A stretch of 64,000 nucleotides of DNA from contig CM051459.1 of assembly GCA_028095005.1 (NCBI GenBank), positions 120,377,431 through 120,441,430 of the forward strand, read 5' to 3'. Positions 1 through 11,689 of this stretch are shown here, in pieces. This stretch comes from Rhynchospora pubera. Its lineage: Eukaryota; Streptophyta; Magnoliopsida; Poales; Cyperaceae. Each line of letters starts with the position of its first letter. Position 1 is the first letter of the stretch. The notes beneath the pieces were generated by a model. That model was given only the letters and a program-made list of their open reading frames with translations, was not told the origin of the DNA and did no database searches. The position numbers and the translations under genes were made by a program.

Positions 1-474
1 CTCAAAAAAATCAAAAGGGAAATAACGCATTGACAGAAAGAAAATCTCCAAAACATTAAAACATAGTTTTACATATGAGACAAACCGATTATATCATTTC
101 TATTTTTCTTTATTCAAAAATTAAGGTTAGCTTCTTTTTTACGGACCATGTAATTATTGCACCATGAAAACATTACCAAAGAGGTAAACCTTCAAGAAAG
201 GAAAAAATATATATATAAACGCATTAATAATCAAATAATAAAGTTATAAATGCAATTATAATTAAATCTGATAATTAATCATTTTATGTAATTTTTATCA
301 TGCACTTGGTGCTTTGTTGAGGTAACTTTTGGCAGGTAGCCATTTAAGGAAAAAACCCGCTATAGGACGTATAGGCGACAGTTTAAATGCCGCTATAATG
401 ACTCGACAACAAAGACATTTACAATGCGGAAACGATATACACCATTCAACCATCCACACAGGCCAGAGAGTCAA
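1..474. other. AT-rich noncoding DNA
   Basis: No coding ORF, RNA gene or clear repeat is visible. The stretch is AT-rich with short A and AT runs. Confidence 0.5.
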
Positions 475-960
475 AAATAGACTTAAAAACTCAGAGTGCT
501 GACGTCAGCAAAAAAATTTTGACCAATTTTCGAAATTTTTTTGGTGCTGACGTCATCAAATATACTGATTTAAGGATTTAGTTAAATATTTTAAGGGATG
601 AATTAAAGTGCGTATGCGTTCAGTTAAATGCACCAATAATTTAGATTTTTGTTTTTGGATTTAGTTAAACACCTTAAGGGATTATTAAATGCACCAATAA
701 TTTAAAATTTTAATTTTTTGTGTTCAGTTAAATACGTTAAGAGATAAACTTAAAGTGTCTATGGGTTCAGTTAGTTGCAACAGAAATTTAATTTCGTAGT
801 TTTTTTGTTCAGTTAAACTATTTAAGGGATCAATTAAAATTATTTATATGTTCAGTTAGATGCGCTCGTAATATGATGTTTTAATAACCATACAATAAAG
901 TAAATAATGATCATTTATTAAGAATAATATCCATATTTTAACAAACTGAACAATTCTTAT
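475..960 (+). repeat. Subterminal-type repeat cluster (GTTCAGTTAAA units)
   Basis: A motif of the type GTTCAGTTAAAT...TTAAGGGAT recurs about every 60-100 bases. It is preceded by two GCTGACGTCA boxes at about 499 and 543. The same arrangement occurs in reverse orientation at 46190-46800. Repeated short units behind a terminal box resemble the subterminal region of a DNA transposon, but no terminal inverted repeat with a target duplication could be fixed. Confidence 0.5.
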
Positions 961-983
961 AATAATAATATCTATTAATAATT

Positions 984-2150
984 GTTGGAGTTATGTCCTA
1001 GATGTCAATAATTTAATGACTTGAATATTAGTTTATGTTATGGATGATATTTGATCATTTGTTCCTGGGTTTATTATTGACAGATCATTCAGGTTGAGGA
1101 TCTGAATTGTGGATCTATGTGGATCATTCTTTAGAATGACAATAATAAATCTAAATTGTCCATAATCTTGATAATTAACAAGTAACATTAATTATCATAT
1201 AAGATTAGTATGCAAGTTAAGTGATGATTAAGTTCTACAAATCATAGGTAAAGAATTACCAACTCAATTGCATATGTGTATGTTATTGGAACATAGCACA
1301 TGACTTGTCCAATGAAATAAACATATGGATTGTGTTATGTCTCATTGTTTATTTCATATAAGTTTGATTTTAAATTTGAGATGATTCAACTTTTTCACAT
1401 GAGTATGAGTTCTATAAATCTCGTCTACCGCTGATTCCTGATAAGGGCTGCTATACGGACATTATTTATGTTCCATGTAATTGTGCGGGGAAAAATTGTT
1501 CATCAAGAAAATCGTATGTCCCTCATTAGTATATTTAGTGAGTGATGATATCTGTTTGGGCCCCTTCATGGAGTTGAATTGTTTGGCTAATTTATACAAT
1601 CAACTCTAGATCAAGAAATGTATAATCTGCAAGAATGACACATTCCTATCTTGGATTATACAATGATATCATGTGACATAAGAATCAGATAAGGAAATAC
1701 TTTTATTTCTTATGCAGGATTGAGATATTGTAGCAGTACATTGTTTATGTGAATTGAGAATAATAGTGTGTTGGTAGATACCGCCTATGATTATTGAAAA
1801 TAAATAACGATTTATTTTCCATGTCCAACATAGCATAAATCCTCAAAGGGTCACATAAATAGGACTTTAATCACATAGTGCATTATTTATTTATTCACAA
1901 CAGTAAGTTCCGTGGAAATATGATAAGATTGATTAATTAATTATATACCATTGCGAACCGTTATAACTAATTAAGTCAATGGGATCATATAGATATAAAT
2001 TAATGCATTAACTAATCCTAAAATAATTATTAGTGAGTCAATTATTAATTTAGTTCAACATATTTTAAATATAAATAGTTATATTAATTAATTGGGCCAT
2101 TTTTTTAGTAGCAAATGGATAGTCCAATGATGGGATTTTTCCTAACTTTT
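984..2150 (+). mobile_element. LTR-like retrotransposon remnant
   Basis: The stretch starts with TGTTGGAGTTATG, a start typical of plant Ty1/copia LTRs. It also contains CCTCAAAGGGTCACA near 1841, a phrase I recall from LTRs of that group. No gag-pol coding sequence is present, so this is at most an isolated or partial LTR. The right border was not established. Confidence 0.4.
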
Positions 2151-2160
2151 AGAATTATAC

Positions 2161-4305
2161 CCTGTTCTACCTAAATTATTATTGTAAGTGTACGACAATC
2201 GCCTAAGTATTTCGGGGTCGAACCACAGGTACGGATATTAAATAACTAAGTTTCAATTCTAATTAATTTACTAAACTAAAGGTTTTGCAAGAAAAATTGA
2301 TTGGTCACAGAGATAACAACTAAATTAAATTGCAATTAAATAAATCCTAAATTAACAGGTTGCAGATTAAAAGATAATTAAACGGCTAATTAGAGATTAG
2401 GGGCTCAAGGTAAGTTAATTCTTCAGTTTACTCCAGTTCTAGCGGTCCGCTGACTTTCGTAGCGGCCCGCCGAAAGAACTCAGGTCGCTTGACAACTTCA
2501 GCTGGTCGCTAGCTACTTGGCGGCCATAGACCACCTCGTTGGTTCACTCAGCGGCCCACTAGTGTCAAGGCTGAAACAACTATTTGGTTGATTTAGAAGT
2601 TGCTTTGTATATGGGATTGGTTTTAGATTGAAGTGTTGCAGATCAAACTCTCATTTTTAGTCTGGTTATTAATTCAACTAACTCTAAAACCATCAAGTAG
2701 GATTTAGACTTCAACTTTTGTTTCATGGTCTAGTTTCTACGGGTTTATACCTTTCTAACCTATAAATTCTTAAAGCTTTCGCTATTAGAAAAGACCTTAA
2801 CTTTCGCTAAATAGTCTTGGTACAATCTTTCGATTTAAACCTTCAAGTTGGTACAATTATTGTCAAATACTTAAAATAATTTGGACTTAACTATCTAACA
2901 ATCAAGCACGACCTATATTTCACGGATACAAGCAAATTAATTTAAGTAATTCGAACTCAATTAGAATAAGCAAAAAAATCAAGGCACAAAACACAACATG
3001 CAACAAAAAAAAATCAACTAAAATAGTATATTCCCTATTCAAGGGAAAATCGGATATAAACCCTTGTAACCTTTCTTATTCGGAAATAAACCCCTCCAAT
3101 CTTCAAAACTAGATATAAACCCCTCTAATTCAATTTTCTTTGGATATAAACCCTTTTCAATATGTTTAGTAATATTTTAAATAACAATAATTAAACTTTT
3201 TATGTTATGACTGAAATACCCCCAAGTAGACATGTTCTATTGCCCTTCCTCTCTTATCTGTTTATGACCTCCGATTGCTAGCTTAATTCTCTAACATGTT
3301 GTTTTCCTGAATATGAAAAAGCCAAGTCAATGAATCGATTATTTGCAGATCAAAATGCATAAAGATTATCTGTCGTGTAGTGTAGAGAAAATTCTAACGA
3401 TGCTACCAATTAATTTTCGTCAAGGACTTCTTTTCCCGTGAAATTGTAAAAGATGTATTTTTTTTGTCGCATTAACAATTTCAACAGTTATCCTTAATTT
3501 AATTTCATATCATCCGTTGCTGCAAATAAGTTGTAATTTCAATTGCATGTTTTGTACATTTTATTTCTGTAACTTATTTTGCTAGTTAATAGCAAGCTAA
3601 TTTCTATTTTTTTTAGTTTCGTCATTTTATGTATAGACTGAGATTCTAGCGTTCTAATCCATTCAGCCATAACCAATTAAAACGTTAATGTCAATAGTTT
3701 TAGCAAAGTGTAACCATTTAGCTTCTCTGGGTTTTTTTTTCCCAATTTGAGCGTTTACAATTCAATTTGGTCCTTAACCAAGCCAAATTTGGAAAGAAAT
3801 ATCACCAGAGACTAGAGAGGGGTGATTGCCTTAAACGATTTTGAAAGAAAAAGAAGATGAATGATTGCCTTAGTGATTTTGAAAGAAAAAAAAAACTGTC
3901 AGTTTATGCAATATCAAAAGAAGAACAAAGGAGAAGATGAGTAATCGTCTGATAAAGAAGAGACACGGGTATTTCAGTCATTAAAGTTAAAATTTGATTA
4001 TTTTTATTTAAAATATGACTAAAAATACTGCAAAGGTTTATATCCGAAAAAAATAAAAATAGAAGGGTTTATATCTGATTTTGAAGATTAGAGGGGTTTA
4101 TCTCTGAATATGAAAGATTAGAAGGGTTTATATCCAATTTTCTCATTCATAAACTAAAAGTTCGCTACCATGGCCCCTAAAAAGGTATCTACTCACGATC
4201 AGACATCATATAAAACATCCAAGTATCAAAGAGAAAAGAAAACATATGAAAGAAACTAAATTACAACAGAAGAGCAACTTGATCTCTATCTTTCTGTCTT
4301 CTGCT
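2161..4305. repeat. Noncoding dispersed repeat, copy B (box AGCGGYCCGC)
   Basis: Noncoding repeat related to the one at 44360-46198. Both carry the box AGCGG(T/C)CCGC twice close together (2441-2471) and once more (about 2550), then shared phrases such as a 'gtttatacctttctaacctat' stretch (here near 2743). Copy B is interrupted by a fold-back element at about 3050-4142, after which the repeat resumes. It may be a long LTR or a LARD-type noncoding retroelement. No protein is encoded. Outer borders are approximate. Confidence 0.5.
3050..4142. mobile_element. Fold-back element with GGATATAAACCC arms
   Basis: The left arm (about 3050-3155) has four to five spaced copies of GGATATAAACCC or a close variant. 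The right arm (about 4035-4142) has the same motif in inverse orientation (GGGTTTATATCC). The outer ends, GAAAATCGGATATAAACC and its inverted counterpart, pair well. ATTCA flanks both sides and may be part of the target duplication. The element sits inside copy B. It has no coding capacity and is probably a nonautonomous, Mutator-like or fold-back element. Confidence 0.6.
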
Positions 4306-6240
4306 ACTCTGATCGAGGGTGTGAACCAAGGTCAAACAAATAAACCTTGTACTCGGCTCGACGTTTGTAGTAGAGTAAAGGTGTCGAACCCACAGGGATG
4401 GATATGAGTATTATTCTTATTATTTCGTTAAATCTAGACGATAAAAATTTAGAAAAGGATCGGTGTCACAAATAGAACAAATTAAAAGAAAATAAAAGAA
4501 TGCAATTGCAAGTAATGAATATTATGCAAAACAATTAAAACAAATATTTTTGGAGTTTTCAAGCGGATCAAAATATGATAATAAATGTGCCTTAGGGTTC
4601 GATTTCACTTAGATCTGGCCACAGAGTCGCAAGACTTAGCACTGTCGTATTCAGCCTTGCTAATTCGGTCCGAATTCCGGACCGAATTCCACTGTGTAAA
4701 TGCTGTGGCTTACTCTTTTATTGATTTATTCAAGCCAAATGTCCATCTAGCCAAACCTAACTCCCTAACCCTCCGCTTTCACCTATTGGGTACGGTATTT
4801 GGAATGGATCTAGTGTTAAGCAACCTTCATCGAATGTATTGCACCCCCAACTTTCGTTGTTCGGTGGACTTACTCGAGTTTACCAATGGTTTTCTACGAG
4901 GTATCTAGTTAGATTTTCGCCTAACTAGAAACGTTCACTTTTGGTTATTAATTGGTCGACTTTCGCATTTGACCTACCTCGAAATACTCGCACATGACTC
5001 GATTAATATAATGTAAAGAAGTTCCCAACAAATGCGCGCGTACAAAAGTCGAGCAATACAAGTAGTAAACGGTCCAAACACAAGCAATTTCAATAAAAAT
5101 CCCAAGGGTAATTAGCTTCGTCCATCAACAAAACAAACAAACCAAGCAAAACCTGAATTTATGCTACATCTATCCCTAAAGCAACAAGTTTTTAGTCTAA
5201 CATATTAATAGAAAACATGCAAATAAAAGTAGATAAACCTAAACAATTCATAAATTCAGAAATTAGAGAAAAGTATCAGAAATACACAAATAGACCAAGT
5301 TTTTGGGACACAATCACTGCCAAATGCACAATAGAGAGTAAGGAATCCGTTGGAGCAGCAAGCAACAGCACTAAACTCGTCCCTACCCCCCTGTCCAAGT
5401 CGCAAGAGCCAAGAGAAAGGAGCCAAAAATCCGATCTGGATCTGCTGGAGAGAGAAAGGTGGAAAAATAGAATGAAAGATAGCATCCTCCCAAGATGGAA
5501 GGCGCCTATGTACTCTCCAGCAGCTGTCACACATGTTTCCCTTGATTTTAGGCGGAAATGGAGGCTTCTAGATGGAGAAAACGCCTCCAGAACGCAGCCA
5601 GAACGCCTTCCTTGTATAGCAATTCGGACCGAATTCAGGGGAATTCGGACCGAATTAGTGTTGCTGGAATTGGTCTGTGCAAGAATTTGGTCCGAATTCA
5701 GGGGAATTCGGTAACGAATTTAACAGGATTGTCATTCAGAATCCCTATTCTTCTTTGCAATGCTTGGCAGTTGGCAATCAACGAACCCGCCAAGCCTTTG
5801 CCTCCTCTCTGTCCCCACATTTCAGCTGTCTCTTTAGCGGTTAATGCTGAGGCGTGGGACCCACTTGTCAGCCACAGAACCACTGTGTGGCGCTTTCCTG
5901 TTGGCTGCTTCCAATTGCATCCCTCCTTCTTGGCTTTGCTTCTGTGTATGCTTCCCTTCACGCAAATCCAAAGAAGAAAATGGGGCTTGATAGACATGCA
6001 GCCACTCTCATCAATTTCATCTCTTTCAAATCCCTCTCTGGCTGCCACTTGTCACAACCCAATTGTTCCCTCCCCTTCTGTATCACTGACCAGTGGGGCT
6101 TGGCATTGATTCAGATATGGAAATTGATGGTGATGGAAGAAAACAGACGCCAAATTACAGAAGATGGATCATTTCAGATTGATGGTGATAATGCTCAATT
6201 AAAACTCTTCACTTTAGTCCTCATAAAATGATCAAATAAC
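4306..6240. repeat. Noncoding dispersed repeat, copy C (box AATTCGGWCCGAATT)
   Basis: The layout matches the other noncoding repeats. It begins with a 'GTGTCGAACCCACAGGGA'-type phrase (about 4381), then a palindromic box (AATTCGGTCCGAATT, 4662-4690), and about 950 bp later a second cluster of the same box (5620-5722). Several ORFs of 60-180 codons cross it, but none looks like a protein and they overlap on both strands. I treat the whole stretch as noncoding retroelement material, perhaps a long LTR. Borders are approximate. Confidence 0.45.
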
Positions 6241-6709
6241 AAATGGAATGCAAAGATGATGCAGCAGCTATGGACTTTTGTGATTATAAGCAAACTGCTT
6301 ATGCAAAAATTTTTGGAGTTAAAGGGTACACAAACTGATCAAGGACTGCACAAAAAAAAAAAAGAGGAAGGTGCTTTCTTTGAAAATTTGCAACAAAAAA
6401 AAAAGAGAGAGCCAACAGAGATTACCAAAGATATGTGTGCTCTCTCACCAAGTATTCAAGTGCAATTTAAAAAAAAAAAAACTGATTACAGGTATGCCAA
6501 TCAGAAAAGAGAGTGTTAATGCATTTTGGTGGCTCAAGGGAAAAAATAATGTAAATTAGATCGATGCTCACTGCCTCAACAAAATTGAAGACAATTTCAA
6601 TAAAAATGTGAAACAAAAAATGAGAATGAAGTTGTGATTAAAGGAAAAAAAAAAAAGAGAGAAGGATATGCATTGCGAGCTGGATTGGTTAGTAGCAATG
6701 AAGATTGCA
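6241..6709. other. A-rich noncoding DNA
   Basis: Several A(8-12) runs (around 6351, 6397, 6469 and 6643). No supported gene. Confidence 0.5.
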
Positions 6710-7186
6710 AGTGTTATATTGATGAAATGTCACACTATTTTCTTTTCATCAAATAAATTGACTGTTTTGTTTGAATATATTTTATAATAATAATCCAAGC
6801 ATGTGTTTATAATCATTTGGACTGATTTTTCTTGATATTATTTCAGAATTTATTTATACATCTTTGCGTTCATTTAAAATTGCTTGTATGACAGTATTTT
6901 AAATAACTCATCCGTGACCCCCCTTTTATTCACTTAATACTCGGTCAAACGCACCTTTTTTTTTTCCTGCGGTTAACTGAACCAACTAACCAGGTACGGT
7001 ATTAATTCGGAACCGCAACACCGTATTGCTATCCAAGTCAAAAAAAATAAAATAATAAATAAAATAACAATAATAACCATAAAAACTAAAAGAGAAATAA
7101 AAGAACCAATAGAGAGGAGGGCATTTAATCATTCATGGTCTATCTACAACCTTCTTACAAGGCAAACCCCAGATTTTCAACTTTTT

Positions 7187-8946
7187 TTTTTTGAAAAAAA
7201 GGTGGGAGCGCCACCCAGTTTCATTTGAAAAATGAAACAGAACTACAAAATAATAGAAAACACTACTCTACTCATCCTAATTATTCCCTCTTTACTACCC
7301 TAAACAATCCTATGTGTGACCTAAAAATCCCAGACTTAACAAAAGGAATTGTTTTCCTGGTATTTTTTCATCTTGTAACTATATATCTATTCTGTATCAA
7401 AAAGTATTAAACACCAACTGCTATCATAATTGCACTTCTCCCTTGTCACCTTCTCAGCACATCTCGTTTCCACTCTACTCTTCAAGAAGCCATCTTCTCA
7501 TTTATTCTATTGGTTTTAATCTTTTTAACTCTGTTGAGACAGGCCACATGAGGTTGCAGACTCTTTCTAGGTCTCCTCTTACCACCAATCAATAACTGCA
7601 GTGCCAGTTTTTGAGATTCGGTGATGTTTCTTGGTGTGTCTTGAAGATTGAAACTTTCAGCTGGTCTCACCACACCAAGAGATCCATTTTCAGACCCACC
7701 CTCCTTTTGAGACTTTGTACCAGATATCTCCCCTTCTATGAACACAGGCTCAACACTTATTGTAATCTCACTAGTATCAATATTATGATCTGTTTTTGCA
7801 TTGCTACTACTAATGGCTTTTTTATCTAACTCAATTTCATGTGTTCCAAACTCATAGGTGGTTCCACAATTGCCCCCAGACTCAATCTGAATTTCAACAT
7901 CAGTTGTTTGCATCACCTCCACTCCTTTATTGCCCATATGAGACTCTTTGATTTTGTCCTCAGTGCCTATTAATCCCGTTGAACTACCTAGATCTTTAAT
8001 GTTTTCATGTTGAGTGTCAGGTATCTGGGTTTGGTCACAATTCTCATCAATCGCTATATCAATTTGTACACCATTCTTGGAAATTCTGACTACCCAGTCA
8101 TGGTGAAGTATTATCTGACACAATGCTCTCTGCACTTTTACCATTCCCCATTGCTCAGCATCCAGGAGAAAGGTCATTTGAAGTGTTTCAGCTGGATTCT
8201 TGATGCCTGGTGTCAAGTGAACAGTTCTAATTGGGTTTGTAGCAGTTAGGTTTTCGTACATCGAATCTGAAATTACATGAGGTCTAGGTTTAACAGGTGG
8301 TAGAGTCTCAATCGGAGTAGCCTTAATAGTGTCAAGTTGCATCTCAGTGCTTCTTGTACATTGAAATGCCTTATGCCCAAGGCAATTGCATGCGAAGCAT
8401 GAAATCGGCTTATAACACTGATAAGAAAAGTGACCTTTACCAGTACAACGAAAACAAACGGGGGAGGAAGGAGAAGAGGCTGCTCTAAGCTCTTCAATTT
8501 TAGAGTAGACCAGTGATACTCTGTCAAATGGATCCGAATTAGGAAACCTTGTTCGTCGCCAATTCATCGGCTGGCCCATCTTGATCTGGTTCGTCGCCAT
8601 TGCTGACATCAAATCTACGCTTAATTGAGCCTTGCAAGGTGCTGAATCGCCTCAGGAAGAGAATCTCTAGGGTTTGATCGCTTGTTGCTCCAGTGGCTCG
8701 CCTCTTCGATTTCACCTCTCTCCTCTGCAATTGCCTCAGAATCGCTTCTTTGATCACCTCAGAATCACCTCTCCGTTCTCACCTCAGAATTACCTCTCCG
8801 TTCTTCGATCAAACCTCTTTCTTCTTCGATCGTCTCAGAATTGCCTCTCGGATCACCTTAGAATTACCTTTTCGCTCTCCCCTCTTACCTTGAAAGAAAT
8901 AGAAATCGCCCCCCTCCTCTCTTCGCCTTGGTTTTTTTAATTTTCT
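7187..8946 (-). mobile_element. Retroposed element with zinc-knuckle ORF only
   Basis: Insertion bounded by an 18-bp target duplication, CCAGATTTTCAACTTTTT, at 7169-7186 and 8947-8964. On the minus strand the 3' end lies at 7187 and carries an A-rich tail, so the element was copied through RNA. From 5' to 3' it has a leader with repeated 'CACCTCAGAAT' units (about 8690-8880), one ORF (8612-7482) and a 3' region. There is no endonuclease or reverse transcriptase. It is either an ORF1-only LINE derivative or a retroposed cellular mRNA. Confidence 0.75.
7482..8612 (-). CDS. Zinc-knuckle (CCHC x2) protein, LINE ORF1-like
   Basis: Uninterrupted 376-aa ORF inside the retroinsertion. It has two tandem CCHC zinc knuckles near the N-terminus: C53-C56-H61-C66 and C72-C75-H80-C85. 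A stretch at about 145-180 (containing LLDAEQWG and HDWVVRISK) may be a small folded domain. An acidic, polar middle follows, and a basic C-terminus (GGKRRPRKS, about 342-350) suggests nucleic-acid binding. Plant LINE ORF1 proteins usually have a DUF4283 domain before one knuckle. That domain is not visible here and the knuckles come first, so the assignment is uncertain. The intact frame suggests recent insertion or retained use. The start codon is the upstream of two adjacent Mets. Confidence 0.6.
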   Translation of the reverse strand: MMSAMATNQIKMGQPMNWRRTRFPNSDPFDRVSLVYSKIEELRAASSPSSPVCFRCTGKGHFSYQCYKPISCFACNCLGHKAFQCTRSTEMQLDTIKATPIETLPPVKPRPHVISDSMYENLTATNPIRTVHLTPGIKNPAETLQMTFLLDAEQWGMVKVQRALCQIILHHDWVVRISKNGVQIDIAIDENCDQTQIPDTQHENIKDLGSSTGLIGTEDKIKESHMGNKGVEVMQTTDVEIQIESGGNCGTTYEFGTHEIELDKKAISSSNAKTDHNIDTSEITISVEPVFIEGEISGTKSQKEGGSENGSLGVVRPAESFNLQDTPRNITESQKLALQLLIGGKRRPRKSLQPHVACLNRVKKIKTNRINEKMAS

Positions 8947-9276
8947 CCAGATTTTCAACTTTTTAGATGGCACAATTGTAACTTGACCTCAACACCGTGA
9001 CAAACTAACCAGAGCAGCATCCAACTCTCTAAAAAACTGAGGCATCCTCCTTGACATTGATTCTCTCACCCTGACCCGGCACAGCTGCGGCTGCATCATC
9101 CCCCGCCTCAACTGCCCTCTTGCTGATAATCTTGTATATATATACTCGTCAGCACTTCAGCAAAAACATTTTCTACATTTGTCGACTCCAAGGCCGAGAA
9201 ATAGAGGCCCTCCCGTTCCGCCATAGACTTTCCATCCTCTATTGGGACCGCAACCAAATGGCGCAAGTCAGATTTG

Positions 9277-10440
9277 GAAGTGATATGGAAGAGTCTTGAT
9301 CCAAAGGTTGTCTTTCCTTGACTTCAGGTGTTGGAATTTGCAGACAGTCTTCGACTGAGAAACATTTCATGGGTTGTTAAACCTTCCATGCGGGAATTGA
9401 TTCGCACACTCCTAAATTTGATAAACTCTCTTTTTTTGAACTAAAAAATTCCTAATTAATTGAGAGCATTATTTAGAGATATCATCAATTCTGTAATATT
9501 TTTAATTCATTGAGAATATTTTAGTCTAAAAATGAGTGTTGAATCAATTTTAGGGGGTGCATTGTGCAAATCAATTCCCCGTGCGGAAATTGTTAACCTC
9601 CCGTACTTCCGACAACTCCAAGTACTGACTGAATTGCACCAGTATAAAAGAGAGTTGATATGCATTGGTGAGCTGAAAAGTAGTGGAATTAACATTAGTC
9701 AACATTCATTTCTATTCTTGAAGAAAATGATCTTTTGGCGTGTTCTTGAGCTTGAAATAATTTCCGACTCCATAATTACTTTCCCAGCATTATTCGATAG
9801 TTCTTAATTTCTTATTAAAAAATTAAAAAAATTGAGTTTCTATTAAATTTTTTTAATCTTTATATTGTTTTTACTAAAACAAAATCGGAATGGTAGAACT
9901 CCAATTTATTTATTTAATTTTTTGTTTCCAGAGGATAATATGTCTTATCTCTTCACTCAAGGTAAGAAGGCAGTTGAACTTTTATGACTTTGTGAATGAG
10001 TAGAACTGGCTTGTGACATTGTAAATATCTTAATCTAGTAATTATAAAGTCCGATAATTAATAACAATCAGAAAAATGTATATTTAGCTACTGTAAAAGA
10101 ATAAACAATTTCACACTGTGTAAGACGAGCAATCATACTTTTTCTTTTTGGTGGACAAACATGAAATCTAGTTCCACCAAATTAATCCATTTAAATCATT
10201 GAATGCTATGTAGTTCAGGTAAATCAAATCCCAGCTGAAATCACTGGTACCAAGATCCACACAGTGCTGCTTGGTACCAGTCATAAGCCTCCAAAATAGA
10301 AAAAATCCCGAACCCCAACAATGGAAGATGCTGAATAGGAAAAACTACAAAAAAGGACATTGTAAAACTATAAAATAGACAGCGAACATATAAAAACACA
10401 ATTCACAGGTGAAATTCCAAACGTAAAATAAAACTAGAAT
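9277..10440. other. Intergenic, nothing recognised
   Basis: AT-rich sequence between the RABA pseudogene and the LRR fragment. A 91-codon ORF at 9532-9807 shows no recognisable motif. Confidence 0.4.
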
Positions 10441-10579
10441 AGAAATGTCAGAAGTGGGGCATGCACCAAGGACGGCGGCTCGAGCTGTTCTCTAAAAAGC
10501 CAGGTGGAAATGTAGAATCTTCACTAATATTAAACTCTGAAATCTATGCTTCTCCTTTCTTTGTTGTTACTTTGGGCCT

Positions 10580-11374
10580 TCAACTCCCATATTCCAATGC
10601 AGGATGGTTGGGATGTTTTTTAAGTTGCTTCTGCACCTCATCCTGGTTTTCCACAAAAACCGAACTATGAAGTGTTAGTTTCTTGAGTTTTGGAAGGTAT
10701 TGTATGCCACCGATACAGCATTTACAATACGTAATCTTCAATGTTTGCAATTCTGGCAATGTGCCATCTTCGAAGAGCAATTCTCTCAGATTCTCCAAAT
10801 TGTAAACAAACAATTCCTTGAGCTTTGGGAATTTAACGCTTGGAAAAATCAGCTTGACCCCCACATATGCATCAGTACGAAGTCGAAGGACTAGCAGGTT
10901 GGGTAGTTCCTGAAGAACAACTATGCCATCATCATTTAATGTAGCATCCCATAGGGTTACCTTGGCCAAGTAAGACAGGGAAGAAACCCAAGCTGGCAAT
11001 TTTCCAATCACTCCCTGAAATTCGATGCTTCGGAGGTGTTCTGGAGGCGATGACATCACACTATCTAGAAAATCAGCAGGTGCTTCTTGATAGTACTCAG
11101 ATTCGAAACGCCTAACTTCATTGTGCAGTTTTCTTATTATAAGAGAACGAAGCGAGCTCAGTTGGCTAATAGATTCGGACAACTCTTTGTAGTGTTTTGT
11201 TTTCAGATTCGCCACGCCTAACTTCCTCAGTTGTCGCAGCTGCCCCAACTCTCGAACTACGCTGGGATGACTTCTTTCAATGTCGATCCACTTTAGCACC
11301 TGAAGCGCCTTGAGGTTTCCTATTCCTTTAGGCATCGCAACATCTTCACCAGAAAGATATACAAAACTTATCAA
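10580..11374 (-). pseudogene. NLR-type LRR tail, 5'-truncated
   Basis: The 264-codon ORF reads as the C-terminal leucine-rich repeats of an RPM1-like CC-NB-LRR immune receptor. It includes MPKGIGNLKALQVL, SLRSLIIRKLHNE, LPNLLVLRLR and LPKLKKLTLHSS, and ends in the HPNHPAL-type tail seen in that family. The coiled-coil, NB-ARC and upstream repeats are absent; AT-rich DNA and a CACTA terminus lie upstream instead. The ATG at 11374 is therefore probably not a true start. I infer a relic of a resistance gene, though a short expressed LRR protein cannot be excluded. Confidence 0.7.
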
Positions 11375-11689
11375 AAATAAAGTTAAGCTTTCTTAAAAGT
11401 ACAAAAACGAATAAATAAAAAGTTAAAAACCACTAATTTTGGCTATCCACAATTTTGGATATCAACAATCAAATTGTATTCTAATCCCATCTAATTTCAC
11501 TCAAAAAAATAATATTACCTAATGACAATATTAATTATTAATTATCAAATTTTATTAACGTCCCCACCGACATTAGATCACCGTTACGTTTAATTATATA
11601 CAGTGCATGATTGGTTGATGCCAAATTACTTCCCATTTTGAAGCTGTTGGCAACAATTTATTTCTTTTTTTTAAAAAAAAATCAATAAG

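Larger units (their letters stand above)
6710..9276 (-). pseudogene. RABA GTPase 3'-end duplicate, disrupted
   Basis: Degenerate copy of the second-exon 3' part and 3' flank of the intact RABA gene at 15439-17231. The downstream flank matches at 6710-7186 and the coding part at 8947-9276. Homology stops abruptly at 9276, so the 5' part of exon 2 and all of exon 1 are missing. Relative to the intact gene, the copy has lost nine bases around the Met-Glu-Thr codons and gained four bases in a TA repeat near 9137, which breaks the frame. A 1.76-kb retroinsertion (7187-8946) splits it and is flanked by the repeated CCAGATTTTCAACTTTTT. It cannot make a GTPase. Confidence 0.85.

Noticed and set aside
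5217..6231. Overlapping ORFs of 125-183 codons
   Set aside because: They lie in a noncoding repeat, overlap on several frames and both strands, and show no domain. They are open mainly through box repeats.
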